64,000 nt of DNA, from assembly GCA_028753945.1 (NCBI GenBank), contig JAPNXP010000002.1, positions 2,480,001 through 2,544,000 of the forward strand. Reading direction: 5' to 3'. Both the position numbers and the translations under genes were made by a program. Of the stretch, positions 1 through 12,372 are shown piece after piece; positions within the stretch are counted from its first letter, which is position 1, and each line of letters begins with the position of its first letter. The notes below the pieces were generated by a model, which saw only the letters and a list, made by a program, of their open reading frames with translations, was not told where the DNA came from and searched no databases. Source of the stretch: Hexactinellida sp. DTS-2022 (taxonomy: Eukaryota; Porifera; Hexactinellida).

Positions 1-2192
1 GGTGACAGTTTTCCTTTAACAGTGGGAAGGTTTTTCCAACAGTCTAACCAGTTAACTACATTTCGTAGGAACAAGATTCGAGAGTCGTCTGGAGATAGAG
101 GTCTAGAAAAGTCGTCATTAAAACGTATACCTTTCCCGACCCAATTTACATTAAATATTTTCCAGATGTCATTAATTAACTTCAGAAAATCAACAGTTTG
201 GTTTTGACTTATACTTTTTCTTTCAAAATTGAGAGCTAATAGGCCAGCTGAAGTTGACTCGTGAAAAATCTTAAGTGCCAAATTTACATTCTGTCTTTCC
301 AAGCTAGATGGCCAACAAGCTTTGGAAGTTAATTTTGGAGCTCGTTTAAAAATGTTGCATCAATCAGATTTGTATAAGGTCCTAATGTCATCAAAAACTG
401 AATAGCATATTGTAGGATACAAAGATTTAGCAAAATTAACAGTGTAAATTTTGAGGCCTGAAGTATTGATCGATACTCTCAAATGACCCTGAGACTCATC
501 TTCAGCAGATTTATGGTTAGGAATGATACAATCATTAAATTTAGGAAAAATAAATACTTTCTCGTAGTCTTTCAAATTTAACCAATTATTTCGAATTGAT
601 TTTAAAATATGGACTATATCAAAAAATAAAATAAGGTCTCTATTTGGGTCACAAGGATGTATAACTTCAGGTAGCAGTGTTTTGTGATTTGGGGAAAAAA
701 GTTTATATAAACTGACATTTAGGGGGTAATTGTCGGTACAGACAGCATCTACATATAAGTTACAACTTTCAATGTCCGAAATTGTCTTAATAACAATGGG
801 TAATAGTGCAGCAGCAGAGCTAGAACCAAGAGGGACTAGCCTTACAATGGTAGAGAACTTAGTCATCAAACTAGATACCATTATAGAAAATACAGTGGTG
901 GGTGGATCTTCCGGATGGTCAATAGAGCCAATAATTCTACCACCTTTATAACTAGCATCGCTACGTATATGAACTTCGTCCATCTGAAGTATAACATGCC
1001 TCTCTAAATCTTTGAATGTAGATGAAAATTCCTTAAGTACACTTAAATATTCACTCTCTAGACCAATTGAATTTTAAATTTTGAGTAGATTACGTTCATG
1101 AGGGAGATTCAAACAATTTGAGGATTGGATTAGCCGAAAACAAGCGGGAGAAATGCCGTGTACCTTGAGGGAAAAAACCTGCGTTGTCACGCTATAACGG
1201 CGCCCATATTTTGAAATTATTAAATATCTCAATTGATCAAGTAGAAACATAATCCCAATCTTTGGTAATAAAGGTAAGTTCTCGATTTGGGGTCCCTGAA
1301 ATTCTATATCTTGATCACTCTGCTCTATTAGTTCAATGGCACTTTGCAACTCAATAATAGCATTTTCAACATGCGTTTTAACGGAGGGTTGACGTTGGTT
1401 GGGTTTGCATTTAGGACTATTAACTGGGAATGTTTCAATTTCTACTAACAATGTCTCAATCTGGCGGATGTCATTAATTTTGTTGAGAGATAAATATATT
1501 TGGCGCTTGTGTTGATCAAAACCATTAATCAATAAACATTGGTCTATTACAAGTGAACATTGAATCGAAGGTTGGTTATCTAAAGTGGTAATTTTTAGAA
1601 AAAACAATGTGTCTGTGTCGGGTTTGTGGACGACCCAACTATTGGAAATATCGATGCAACTCAGCTTATCAACGACATCACTAAGAATACTGATTGAGAA
1701 CTTATCTATGGTAGATGTATTGTCCACTATGCTCAGATTGATTGCAGTTTGAACCATTGTCAGCTCTCTATCGTCTCTCGAAATTCTTTTTGTCTTCTCT
1801 GTAGTGTTTGTCAAGTAGCTGGGGCAGTTCGGGAATATAGTTGGTACAGCAGTCTTCGTCAGGGACACTCGGTCTCGTGGTGCCACAACCATCTTCTGTC
1901 CATCAAAATATTCGAATGTCCTTTCAATGAATTCCTCTTTGAAGTGGAGTATACAAACCTAAGAAATGATTCAATAATTTCGAATGTGAACTAATGATTA
2001 GTTAAAAATAAGTGTATAAGAGTATTTACCTTTATATTTATGTTGTTCTGGTAATCTTCTCTGGGTCTTGGAATGGCTCTAGAGTCTAAACCATTTTTCA
2101 CGAACTTGTTCATCTTTGGGAAAACTAAATACTTTTGTGAAATGTTCTTCTCCCCGATAATTCGAGGTACATCCGGGTACGATACAACTCAT
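1..2192 (-). pseudogene. P-superfamily THAP transposase, copy A (decayed, runs off left edge)
   Basis: This is a transposase of the P-element/THAP9 type, read on the - strand. The THAP zinc finger starts with ATG at 2192 (MSCIVPGCTSNY, then VFSFPKD and KWF). It splices through a 71-bp intron (1959-2029, GT..AG) into VCILHF, the CxxH half of the finger. A linker follows, with the family signature TAVPTIFPNCPSYL at about 1830-1870. The RNase-H-like catalytic half begins at about 1060 (MDEVHIRSDASYKGG near 983, then CTDNYPLNVS and IVHILKSIRNNWLN). These resemble the first two catalytic Asp regions of P transposase. The frame is broken inside the THAP exon near 2080, by an in-frame TAA at about 1074, and near 350-360. 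Past 350 the homology to copy C continues (ERQNVNLALKIFHEST) to the window edge. I call it a dead copy whose 3' end lies outside the window. Confidence 0.85.
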
Positions 2193-2495
2193 CTCGTTGA
2201 AATTGAAGTTAGTATAAGTGTGATAGTAGATAATAATAATAATTTCCATATCGCTTATTTATGTTGAATAGTCAATTTAATCATTATGGGTTATTAAAAA
2301 ATAAATCTCAAAAACACCTCCTTGGCAAATGTTTTATATGTTACAGGTTAGTTTTGCATCTCCTAGACTGTTTTTATATCGAAACAGCTTATGGATGTTA
2401 TATAACGTAATAAAGGAAAAAATTAAATTTGAATATACTAACCAATCCCTGGTCCAAAAAAAATAGTGACTGCCATTGCCTTATGTATAGAATGC
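1..2495 (-). mobile_element. P-like transposon copy A (partial, right terminus only)
   Basis: The THAP transposase pseudogene lies inside this element. The right terminal inverted repeat is degenerate: near 2444-2495 the sequence reads ATCCCTGGTCC, then GCCTTATGTATAGAATGCAATGG. This aligns with the right end of copy C, which ends GCCTTATGTATAGTAGGCTATG. The left terminus is not in the window, so no target duplication can be checked. It is more diverged than copies B, C and D. Confidence 0.65.
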
Positions 2496-2570
2496 AATGG
2501 TTTTTGCTTATTTTGCCATGTTCTCTGTGTCTAAGTTTATTAACTCAGTCCATGGCCTACTATAATACGG

Positions 2571-4713
2571 CATAGCCTACTCTATATATGGCCTGACAGT
2601 AGATATACCAGGGATGCACAAGAAGATGGGAAATTTTAATTTTTTAATGTTTTCTATATTGAACTACGAAGTTCTTTATGGGTCTCTAGGTCGTAAACAT
2701 AACTCAGCAGTGCTAGCCCGTGATTAATATTAGCTGTAATGAGAACGGTGATTGGATTTTCATAATTTAATAGTAATAATAAACACAAACAGTACAATTT
2801 CTAATATTAATATACAGTAAATAATACACAATTATTTGCTTTCCTTCCTCTCTCCTCTTTCTCTCTCTGGCTCTAGCAGTGACACACGACACACTTAACT
2901 ACATAATAGAAATAAGAATAACAGAGTAATACAAATCATGGTAAATACAAATAAGTAGACACATAATTAAGAGAATTTCTTAAATTTACGCTTTCTATAC
3001 TTTTTGAAAGAACCAGCGAGTTATAATTCTTAACTTTGTTTGCAAGAAAGCAATTCGCTGCAGTAAAGACGAGATTCGATAAGATGTTCCAACTAAACAC
3101 ACCACAGCTAATTCAAGTAGACTTTCAAATACTTGGATCACGATTATCACTATCTTCCGAATACATCAACGTGAGTTCAACTAGTAATAATTATTCTAGA
3201 AGGTCCACTTACAAGCTTCGCCATCAGCTCTTTATTGTTTTCGATGGCACTAAAGGTCTTCCATATAACAAATATGGAATTCAAAACTGGCTCAAATGGA
3301 TATTTAAGTCCGCCACGGTCCGTTAGCTGCAGAAGTTTATACTAGGAGTCCAGGTCTAAATCAAGGAGAAATTCTTTATCAATTGTTAGCATATGTACAG
3401 ACATGACACGGTTTTGTTTGTTTCAGGTACTGATGGACAGTATAGCCTGCAATAAAGGCTAATGATTGAAGAAACTGTGAACCACATTCAATTGTTGATA
3501 AATCATTAATCGCATCAAGAAATGGCTCCAAATTGAACTCACCATCAGTAGTGGAATACGCTATACGTAGAAGAAATGACTTAACAAATTACTGAATACA
3601 TAGATTGAAAGGAAGTGTCTTGTTGGTCAGCAAATATGTTTCATTATGCTAGAAAGTTTAAGTCGACGCTCGGTTCAAGGATTTGAAGATAGGAGATGTG
3701 ATAATTAGAACCCGACATCATACGGTATAGACCGAAATGGTCCAAGGGATCCGTCTGTAGAAAGGAGGACAAGACAACAGATATGTAAAGCCACAAGATT
3801 GAGTCAAATGATTGGTAATTTGTGGTAAGGTAATACAAGCATGTCTAAAGCTGGTGTATGTTGTTTACTCAGTTTGCCAAATTTTTCTGGTAAAGTTTGC
3901 CAAGCATCTAACCAAAACTACATGAGTCAAAAATTGAAATCGCTCGTCATTAAAAGTCAAAGGTCTAGAGAAATTATCGTTCAAACGTATTCCTTTAAAT
4001 GGTGTGTTAAAGCAAGTTCCTGCAAAACAGATTCAATTTCTCGGATGTCACTAATTGCAGCAATGGAAACGGATATACTCTGTCTATTAAAATAGGCTGA
4101 GGTGGATAAATAAGCATTGATTTCAAGGTACAAATCTACTGAGATATTTTGTCAGCCATTTTAGCGAGAACAAACGTTGTGTTGCTTTCATTACGGAACC
4201 ACACCAACCAACTATAAGGTCAAGAAATCAAGGTTAACTTATCTTTCAAGTCCTGTGGAGAGTTGACCACAAACTTCTCTTTCTCTTGACTCTCGGATCT
4301 CAAGCTGAGTTGTAGTGTTTGGTTCATCAATTCTTCCTCTTTTGCATCGTATGAGAAGCGATTCCGTTTGTAAGGTTTGGATGAGTAATATGCTGGGCAG
4401 CCGGGCAGTAAACTTGGTACAGCGCCTTCCTTCAGCTTTGGAATTGCCCGCGGTACTTCAGTAAATGTACCATCTCCTCTTGGGAATTGGAAAGTGTAGT
4501 CTATGTTTTCTTTCTGAAAATGGTTGTTACATACATAGACCACCTTCAGAAAAAATATGACCAATAATTGTATATATTTCAAGAATATTTCTAATTAATG
4601 TGGTATTATTTTTGAAATTAAATATTGTGGTTGGATAAATATTACCATCTTCTCCTTCATCCTTGGTCCACATTTTCTAGGTTACTGTCAGGCCATATAT
4701 AGAGTAGGCTATG
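2571..4713 (-). mobile_element. P-like THAP transposon copy B (internally deleted, 7-bp TSD)
   Basis: Inverted ends read CATAGCCTACTCTATATATG at 2571 and the reverse complement of that sequence ending at 4713. A 7-bp direct repeat AATACGG flanks both sides (2564-2570 and 4714-4720). The ends continue with a diverged GACCAGGGATG-like block, as in copies C and D. At 2.1 kb it is about half the length of copy C (4.2 kb), so it is a deletion derivative. It sits inside an older repeat: the flanks read together resemble another P-like terminus, CATGGCCTACTATA. Confidence 0.85.
3000..4600 (-). pseudogene. THAP/P-like transposase remnants of copy B
   Basis: Read on the - strand, the second THAP half-site exon is recognisable at 4220-4582. 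VYVCNNHF is preceded by an AG acceptor, and the signature GAVPSLLPGCPAY follows, then a Glu/Lys-rich linker. The first THAP exon is missing. A jump then leads to the C-terminal catalytic region at about 3640-4080 (FNDERFQFLTHVVLWLDAW, then LQTDPLDHFGLYRMMSGSN). In related copies that block carries DPLEHHFGLYR, the probable catalytic Glu region. The C-terminal tail at about 3000-3325 (LTDRGGLKYPFEPVLNS) matches copy C. The RNase-H core with the first two Asp residues has been deleted, and several frames are needed, so this copy cannot encode an active transposase. Confidence 0.8.
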
Positions 4714-4759
4714 AATACGGCTATACATGCTGCCGAATCATAGTAGGAAATAAGAGTCC

Positions 4760-5215
4760 ATTGATAAATAGGTTATTTATATTTTTCTCCATAACTAGTA
4801 ATGATAGACGTCATGAATGTACTATAACTATATAGGAACTTGGTATCAAGGTATACATAGCATCCTTCAGAATTGTGCTATGTTATCATATGATGACGTA
4901 ATCGATATTTTGGGTGCGATATATCGTGTTTTTATAACCTGCTTTACCATAGTTAAACTCGTTATAAATGTTCAAGATTGGAACATGATGATGCCTATAA
5001 CTAGTTGAATAAAATATATCGAAATTATAAATGGAATGTTGACACATTCCGCGGTTGCCAGGGAAATGTATATTTCCTAAAATGAGTCATAACTCAAAAA
5101 CTATCTATTTTATGTAAACTGGGCTAGTTCTGATCTATCCGGAATAGGTAACTTCCTATTCATAAATTATGCTTAACTTCATTAACTTTTGAGATAATGA
5201 GATAATTAGCTTAGA
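4760..5215. repeat. Dispersed repeat R, copy 1
   Basis: About 430 bp here is repeated with clear similarity at 18605-19150 and 19853-20385. Shared landmarks, in order, are a block containing TAACTATATAGGAA, one containing ATATATCGAAATTATAAATG, the string GTTGACACATTCC (approximate), TAACTCAAAAACTA, and GGTAACTTCCTATTC. No coding potential is seen. The 5' parts of the other two copies resemble the P-like terminus (AAGGCCT, then GGACCATGG), so R may be a non-autonomous relative of the P-like family. That link is an inference. Confidence 0.7.
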
Positions 5216-5395
5216 AAAAGCAAATATTTTTTATAAGTCCCTGTAGAAATTGTATAACTGGTTAGAATGTAAAATAGAATTGGACTTTGCAAATGTTTTT
5301 ACTTTTTTACCTATGTTGAATTTTTATTGTCAGATCCATGAAAACCATCCCTTATACGATAAGTTAACAGGAAATTTCAATTGTTGGTTGGAGGG

Positions 5396-5420
5396 ATATA
5401 TATATATATATATATATATA
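5396..5420. repeat. (TA)n microsatellite
   Basis: Uninterrupted TA dinucleotide run of about 25 bp. A second TA run lies at 9284-9306, immediately beside the insertion point of a TA-targeting MITE. Confidence 0.9.
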
Positions 5421-5762
5421 ATTTGCTTCAAAATTATTGGTAGTTGCATTTACACCATTCGGTGTTGTAGGATTAAGATAAAGTTGTAGGAACGAACGCA
5501 ATTTGCATGCTTATTCTGTTTTAATACTTGACATCTTCACGATTATAATATGTAGAACATGTAAGTATATTTAAGGTTTCTCTTCGAAATTGATGATGCT
5601 TATATTGTGTTCTTTAATTAGGAAATCATTTTAATTGTTAAAATTATTAGTCTCGTGACCCTCTTACAAAACCTTTGGGATATTGATGTAGTCACGACCT
5701 CAATAGCCTTTCTTTAGGAAATGGTATATTTATTTCATAGTTACTGAAATACTTGTTGAAAA

Positions 5763-6890
5763 CAGGGGCGCCGAACTTTTAAAAAAGTCCAAAACTGAGG
5801 GGGGGGCTCGAAACCTTTAATAAAACTTTATAAAAGTTTTAATAACAACAATGCATAATCGATGCTAAGACTAAAATTATGGACTTTTTCTTCAAATAAT
5901 AACCGGGAACATCATTGATTTTCCGAGGGTATTGATCATTCATAGGATACAGCTATAAATGCTAAATACTGTGAGATATAAACGCTGAAAAATTCGTTAA
6001 ATAATAAATGATATACATATTAACAAATCAGCATACGCAAGTTTTGGATTAAAAAAGTTCACAAAATGAGAATTTGCCAATTTGTTTATTTAAAATTCCT
6101 TAAAATTTTCCAAGGAGTTTTGGGATAATTGTCAAAGTTAGGTCCTCCTCCAGCAGGGTAACCAGATGACTACTTTAAAAGAAGGACACGTTTAAAATTA
6201 AAGAGACCGCAGATTGAGAAACCCAGTATAGTATAGAACATTTGAGAATATAGGCTTTTGTACAAGTACATGGGCTATAATCATAGGCGTAATTAATGGG
6301 GGGGCAGGGGGGGCAGGCCCCCCTAGTTTTTAAAACTGGGGGGGCCGAGTATCCCAGGCCCCCCCAGTATATTAACCTCGATGTTACATAGATTTATTGT
6401 TTTTTACAATGAATGCGACTATTCATTCTACAGATTCATTCGCAAGGTGTTACAAAAACAAATTGTTAATTTATTGTTAATTGTGTAATGATATTAATAA
6501 TGAGATAATATTAATAATGAGGTATAGAGATAAACCTTTTTTGGCCCCCCCAGATTTTGAAGGATACCAAAAATATCGAAGCCTATGGCTAGAATACTTT
6601 AATAATTCTGAGTATGGTTGAACAACAAAGTTATTTAGACGGGTAGAGGAGTGGATTATCAGACTGAACAGACTGTAAACAATTTTTAAAAGATACAAAA
6701 GGACACAGTGTATGAAAGCAGTTAGCATGACTGCCTGAGAAGGACTATCCTTCTAAAAATAGGACATTTGGTCACCCTGCTCGTCACGTCCTTTGGCCAA
6801 AACCCTCACCCCCCTGGCCCCCCTCGCCCCCCCGGGTTTGACACGAGGGGGGGCTCGGGCCCCCCTGCCCCCCCGGGTTCGGCGCCTATG
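5763..6890. mobile_element. GC-run MITE-like element with GGGGCGCCGAAC ends
   Basis: The left end CAGGGGCGCCGAAC (5763) and the right end GTTCGGCGCCTATG (ending 6890) are inverted copies. Homopolymer G and C runs lie just inside both ends. The interior is AT-rich and non-coding and contains the nested element at 6282-6587. No clear target duplication was seen. Confidence 0.55.
6282..6587. mobile_element. Nested short element with CATAGGC ends and poly-G/poly-C blocks
   Basis: It starts CATAGGCGTAATTAATGGG and ends CGAAGCCTATG. Inside are runs of seven G and seven C that could pair. It is inserted within the larger GC-run element. Similar dispersed pieces with GCGTAGC or GCCTATG ends and G/C runs occur at 8331-8630, 31545-31690, 36380-36590 and 40015-40085. 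Confidence 0.5.
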
Positions 6891-8897
6891 GTTTAAAATA
6901 CCTGGAATTTGCATAGACAATATTGGAAAGCAAGTTGGAAGACGACAAATATTTAGTGTTACCTTTGTTTCTAGGCCGTAATTTTGTTCACTCTTTCTAT
7001 ATATTCTATTTAATCTAGTATTAATATCGGCTTGACATCTGTTGACATTTCTTTCTTAGAATGTGCGAGATATAAATATATAATTAAAATCAGCATACTT
7101 TAATTGTATAAGATTTATGTGTATTACTGGTTGTTAAAAGTGGCTAAACTTCGCAATACAACCTATTTTGAATATCCCAAAACATCAAAATGCATAATTA
7201 ATTTCTTGACTTTTGATACTATTTTAGTGGCTTATTCTTATAAAAACGTTATAGTAGGGTCCTAGTATAGTTTTATACTATAAGTGCACACTATTGAATT
7301 CGTTCTGATATAGTTCCCGCTTGCCGTTCGGCCGTATGCAATAGCCTGACGACACCATTGGTGGTAGAGATTTGAAATTTAGACAAGGGATAGAGAATTT
7401 CCTGGGAGATGATCACCTCGAATCCTGAATTCTCAATTTTGACTTTGTTCGTCAGTTATATCGAAATTTGTGTTCTGATCTAGTGACTCATCGATAATTC
7501 TAATTAGTAATTGAAAATATAGTGGTTGTATTCTCCTAAGTATGTTCTTTCTATATATCCATTAAAATGAATAGGTCGCTAATCAATTCTACGTTTTATT
7601 AACGGTTTACGTAAATCAGCAATATTCTCCATATTGTAATTATAATTACACTATAGTATATTTTGAACATAATACATAAGCCTACTATGCTGCTACATAA
7701 AAACTGTTATTTGATTGGTTGTAAGTGAAGCTGTGATTCATACAAAATTAAAACACTTGGAACATTTTGCAGTTGATGATGTCAATTCTATTATTCAAAA
7801 CAGTAAAGTAAATAAACTTCACTTATTTCTATTTGTACTAGTTAATCTTTCTTTATTAATTAAAGATTTGAAATCTTTACAATTCAAACATTAATTTAAG
7901 TATATTAAATTAAGATGAATTGTAATTTCATAATTGAAATTATATTTGAATCAAACTTTGGGTGCGGCTTGTGCAACCAGAAGAAGCACATTCTCATCCC
8001 GTCTGTGAGGGTTTTTTTATTCTAGTTCTTAGGCTTTCGATGTATTAGAATTTTGGGGGATAATTCATGTTGTTAACATGGGCCATATTTATATTTTCTA
8101 TAATTATCCATGACATTCTACTTCCGGCTACTTACTTTCTGTCCAATGATAATAAGATTACTGTTTAGCATCACTCTTTGTTGTATTCTGATGTGTTTTT
8201 TCAAGCGATGTTGTTATTTGTCCTAAACCTATAAAATATCGTCAACCATATACATATCCATTACACATGAGTCAAACTGAAAACAATTACATGTTTTTGA
8301 TTTAGAACAGGCCCACTCATATTAACCACAGTGGCGCAAACAGGGGTGGGGGGGGGGGGGCGCGTGGGGCATGCGCCCCCCGGAAAAGTTGAAGGGGGGC
8401 AACATTAATGGTGCGGGTGTTACCGTGCCCTCTGGATAAAAAAATAAAATGTTCAATATAATTTAGTATAGTAAAATATACGTATAATTCATTAAAAAAT
8501 GTCATTTGTTGCAATCAATTTTTTTCTGGGGGGGGGGGGGCAAGCCGCCCAGAATCCCAAAAGATCGCTCACTACACTCGCTCCGCGCCCCCCAACTTTA
8601 TCCTCAGACTTGTACAACTTTGAGCCTATGATTAACCACACAATAATATTAAATTATTGTTGAGAATCTAATAATGGTTGAATATGTGTGAATCTAAAGA
8701 CTATAACTTACTTGAATTATTTGTTTATTTAGCTTCTATTGATAAGTTTCCATATTGTTAATTGAGAAAATTTGGTCTCAAAATCTATCCAATGTCTACT
8801 TACTTTCTTTACTTTGTCTATATTTTTACTCATTTTATTATTGTGATTTTATTGTTGCGATTACTTGCTTGGTTAATTTGTTATTAACATACGGTAG
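6891..8897. other. Non-coding stretch before importin exon
   Basis: AT-rich sequence with no recognisable gene. The only structure noted is a repeat-like block at 8331-8630 with G runs of 12-14, a CGCTCGCTCCGCGCC-type patch and a GCCTATG end. It is probably intronic sequence of the importin gene, since the missing upstream importin exons must lie further left. Confidence 0.5.
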
Positions 8898-9199
8898 GTC
8901 GAATGTGCGAAGAATTACCAGATGTTGTTATCCAACATGCCACTCTACACAATCTTTTGCAAGCATTACTCACTGGTTTAGGTAGTGTACCCAGGGTTGC
9001 TACAAATACATGTTGGGCATTTATCTCTCTCGCCGAGGCAGCTTATAACATTGTTCTTTCTGGTGAGGATGATGACCCTGAAACATATGCCTTGTCCGAA
9101 ATTTACGAGGAGCTTGTTACCAAGTTACTTAATTGTACCGAAAGAAATGAATCCACGGTTTCTAATTTAAAGAGTGCAGCTTATGAAACACTCATAGAG
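8898..9199 (+). CDS. KPNB1: Importin subunit beta-1, internal exon
   Basis: This exon encodes part of the HEAT-repeat solenoid of importin beta, the nuclear-import receptor that binds importin alpha or cargo, RanGTP and nucleoporins. The frame reads GRMCEELPDVVIQ, then LLQALLTGL, PRVATNTCWAFISLAEAAY and, at the end, SAAYETLIE. Each matches the corresponding block of animal importin beta (GRICELLPEAA, PRVASNVCWAFSSLAEAAY, RSSAYESLMEI). The acceptor is the AG at 8896-8897, since an in-frame TAA at 8885 excludes a longer exon. The donor GT is at 9200-9201. The exon begins one base into a Gly codon and ends in phase 0. The frame is intact, so this is a live gene rather than a retrocopy. Confidence 0.93.
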
Positions 9200-9306
9200 G
9201 TAGGAGTTTTATATTTTTACCATGATTTTCTGAGGTTTGCAATCCAATCCACTCATAATGGCTTTACTTTGTCCGTTATAATTATATATATATATATATA
9301 TATATA

Positions 9307-10353
9307 CAGTCTACGCTGCTTAATTGGGACACGTTTGTTCCAGGCCTCTTGTCCCAATTAAGCGGAGTTCCCAATTACCCGAAGATTTTATGTAAAGTAG
9401 GGATCTATTCTCGATTTACAACAATTTCAGTTTAAAAACTGTTTTTACAATTCCTCCAAAGCCTGCGTTCCGTGAAGCATGTATCGACCGAGTACTCGGC
9501 CTCGGCCAAACTCGACCACTTTTTCGAACTCGGCCGATCCAGGCCAATGTATTTAATCCAAAAATATTGACTTAAACCATGGGATAACAACACAGTTATC
9601 AAACTTTATATATAGATGAAGTTACTTTAGTGTTAATAATTGTGATTAAAAGCACTAAATAGTATCATTAAAATATATTGAGCACTGCTAATATCCTTTC
9701 AAAATAAACATTAATTTAATCTTCTATGTCTTCATCACTGTCATACATTCTGTCCTAAAATTTCACTTGCTGCAAGTTTGCTATCGCACAAATTTGAAAT
9801 ATTATAATACAATAGCATACAATATCATTGAGGGAAATATTTTAATAGCAAACTCAATATTTCACTAAAATAGGAACTCGTCCGAAAACTCGGCCTCGGC
9901 CTCGGATCCGGCCAAAAATATTTAAACTCGGCCTCGGCCTCGGCTCGGCCAAAATTCTGAACTCGGTCGATTCATGCCGTGGAGGCTACTCACACCCAGT
10001 GTATGAGCCTTAATATTCAGTGGATCATGGACCTTTTGGAAATATACCTGAACCACAAGGTCATATTATCTGCTAAATTTTTATTTACGGAATCAATAAG
10101 TAAATAACCCTATTTCGATATTTCGATATTTTGTTACGCCTTTTTCAGAATTTATCAAGATTATTAGAATTTGTTCTGATCAATCTGAATTTTATTTAGA
10201 GCGAGCACCTATTCTGAACCCAATTTGTTGGGTTTGTCCCGATTAACCAAACTTTTTAGTTTAGCTTCTATGGAATTGATTCAGTTCTTGGGAGTTGTCC
10301 CAATTAAGCGGTTCTCCCGATTATCCGATGTCTCAATTAAGCGGAGTATGCTG
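9307..10353. mobile_element. Pogo/Tc1-like non-autonomous element, TA target
   Basis: The ends are CAGTCTACGCTGCTTAATTG on the left and the inverted counterpart CAATTAAGCGGAGTATGCTG on the right. The dinucleotide TA sits directly outside each end (9305-9306 and 10354-10355). The internal sequence repeats the CCCAATTAAGCGG motif near both ends, typical of subterminal inverted repeats. No transposase frame is seen. Its termini are related to the element at 60930-61302. Confidence 0.8.
9471..9981. mobile_element. Nested MITE with CTCGGCCTCGGCC-rich ends
   Basis: The ends CGTGAAGCATGTATCGACC and GGTCGATTCATGCCGTGG are imperfect inverted repeats. Inside each end lie repeated CTCGGCC units. It is inserted inside the pogo-like element and has an AT-rich interior without coding potential. 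Confidence 0.55.
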
Positions 10354-10740
10354 TATTTATATATACATTTCAAAGTTGCAATCGATTAATGAAGGTATAG
10401 TTGTTTTCCGATCAGTTGAGTATCGGTTGGTTCACGAACCTCAGTATCATTATTTTTTGAACCCTAATTGTTCATCAAATAAAATATTTGGTTTACATGA
10501 TAATTAGATTCAGTTGACGTATTATTAGAATTTAATCGACCATATATTACTATTTGGTCAACCGAATATTTATCTCAACCAAATAATGCTATTTGGTATA
10601 TATATTATGTAATCAATGAATCAAATATATGTAGATAGGAATAGTTTCATTGATGATTACTCATAATATGTTCATTTCACAAATACCTCTTCATAATTTC
10701 ACCAAATAATGTAGGTTATGAATTACTCGGGGGGTTGACT
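10354..10740. other. Non-coding intronic spacer
   Basis: AT-rich, with short repeats of ATTTGGT or ACCAAAT (for example at 10490, 10550 and 10590). No gene or element ends were identified. Confidence 0.4.
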
Positions 10741-10778
10741 CTATTGTTTAGGTAGCGCGTCCTGTTCGCAAACGAAAC

Positions 10779-11790
10779 TTAGAAGAATTCGGTGTCCTGT
10801 GTGAAGCAGAGATAGGGGTAGGTTTTCTGTAGGCGCGTCATTGTTCTTGTATCTTGCTCGGTGGAAGTTCGGGTGGAGGTTGTAAAACGGGGGGATAAGA
10901 GCTGGAAGATCTGCCAAGACAGATCAGGGGCGTTGGCGAGAGCCTGATGCTTTAAAAAGAAGTGGTTGTGGGGGAGTTGGTTCAATGTTCGAGGGGTGGT
11001 ACCGGTCGGTCCAGTGTACACTGTAATACGTTTGGGAACAAATATGGCATAGGTACAGAGGTACATCATGCAATGGATGATTTGGTGGGAAAACATGTGA
11101 TAGGGCTGGCATACTACGTCACATCGGTTGGGACAGGAGGTAAATTGAAAAAGTCGGATGTGTTCATATAGGATTGTAAGGATTTGAGGCCATGGCCCAT
11201 GGGTATTATCGTAGCTTGTCGATAGTGGCGGAGTTGATATGGTCGCAATTAATTCATTGTCGGCCTGGTGGAGGAGTAGGCGTAGTTTAGGGTGTCGGTA
11301 TCTATGGGGGGGCTGTTCCTTAGGTGTTTTCGCTGGGAAGTAACAGAGAAGTGTAATTTCGGAGATAATGTCGGCCAAAGATTCGTAGGTTTCCAATGAA
11401 CCGGGAGAGAGCGGTTTGTAGAGCAATGTTCGGATCGCTACATATTCATAAGGCGGTTGATAGTTGAGCGGTAGGACTTAACTACCACGCGGCGATGAGG
11501 GTGTTAGGATTGGGGGTGCAAGCGACCGGAATCAGGAGCATGAGGGGGTTTGGGGAAAAATTCCCGTTGAGACAGGGTGATATCCAGCGTCTGGAAGGTG
11601 TTGGTGGATTCTTCGGTGAGTGTGAAGGGGAGAAAGACATCAAGCATCATGTCCGAAGGGTGGGTAAGATTGTCAAAGTAAAGAGAGAGGGCCACCAGGG
11701 AGACGATGTCTAGACTGGTATCTAGCTGATATGCGGTAGCGACGCGAGCAATCTGATGGGCATGGGTAGCAGGAATTTGAATATATCATG
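10779..11790 (-). pseudogene. Penelope-like element, C-terminal part with GIY-YIG-like endonuclease
   Basis: Read on the - strand, this is the downstream half of a retroelement whose reverse transcriptase lies at 12340-13335. The first block (about 11500-11790) contains TFQTLDITLS, resembling the FLDV motif after the RT palm. A block AIRTLLYKPLSPGSLETYESL follows after a frame change. The last part has paired Cys and His residues (CPNRCDVVC and HMFSHQIIHC), then YLCTYAIFV, ITVYTGPTGTTPRTL and a downstream Arg/Glu stretch. The spacing fits a GIY-YIG nuclease, the endonuclease typical of Penelope-like elements. The central YTG in place of YIG and the several frame shifts indicate decay. The + strand is conspicuously G-rich compared with its surroundings. 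Confidence is moderate because the motifs were matched by eye. Confidence 0.5.
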
Positions 11791-12183
11791 ATATATGATA
11801 TATATATCATATCTATTTTTTTCTAATCGAGATATATCAATCAGTATCATATCACTTGGATTGAGGTGATATTTTTATCATATCTTGTAGTGAAGATATA
11901 TAATTTTATGATTTATATCACATTGAATGTTCATTGATGCTTTTAGGTTTCATCTGTATAAAAAATTGTGAATTTTTATCATTTATTATTTCCCACCATT
12001 TTCATGTGTAACTACTTAGCTGCGTATTACTAAGAATGTGTATATCACTCATATATCAATTGGACGATATGATATATATATATAATATATCATATCAGAT
12101 ATATATCTGATATGATATAATCAAAGCCCATACTGGGGATGGATCTGATATACATATAGTATATATATATGATATATATATTA
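11775..12183. repeat. Palindromic AT-rich block of GATATATC units
   Basis: Multiple overlapping palindromes of GATATATATC and TGATATGATATA type crowd both ends (11781-11830 and 12065-12180), with a less repetitive centre. It sits between the two halves of the Penelope-like element, next to the Helitron remnant. It could be a palindromic MITE or an expanded microsatellite. Confidence 0.5.
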
Positions 12184-12372
12184 CTACCGCGCTTCGCTTG
12201 CTAGGTCGCTTCGCGGCAGATCACAACCACACACCAACCGCTTAGCGGTTGGTGTGTGTTTATAAACGTACTTCTAACATTGATTATAAAGCTTAAACAG
12301 TCCTAAATAGTCAAATTTAGCGATGTGATATTTTAGTGATTACGTCATCATGCGATGATGAGTAAGCAAACT
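12184..12372 (-). mobile_element. Helitron remnant (3' end), interrupts Penelope-like RT
   Basis: This matches the 3' part of the Helitron family seen at 26789, 30171, 40660 and 60436: GCGCTTCGCTTGCTAGGTCG, then a hairpin of ACCAACCGCTT and its complement, then ATTACGTCATCATGCGAT. Its 3' CTAG-like end faces left, so the element is in - orientation. The 5' half is missing. The RT reading frame stops being recognisable exactly where this sequence begins. Confidence 0.75.
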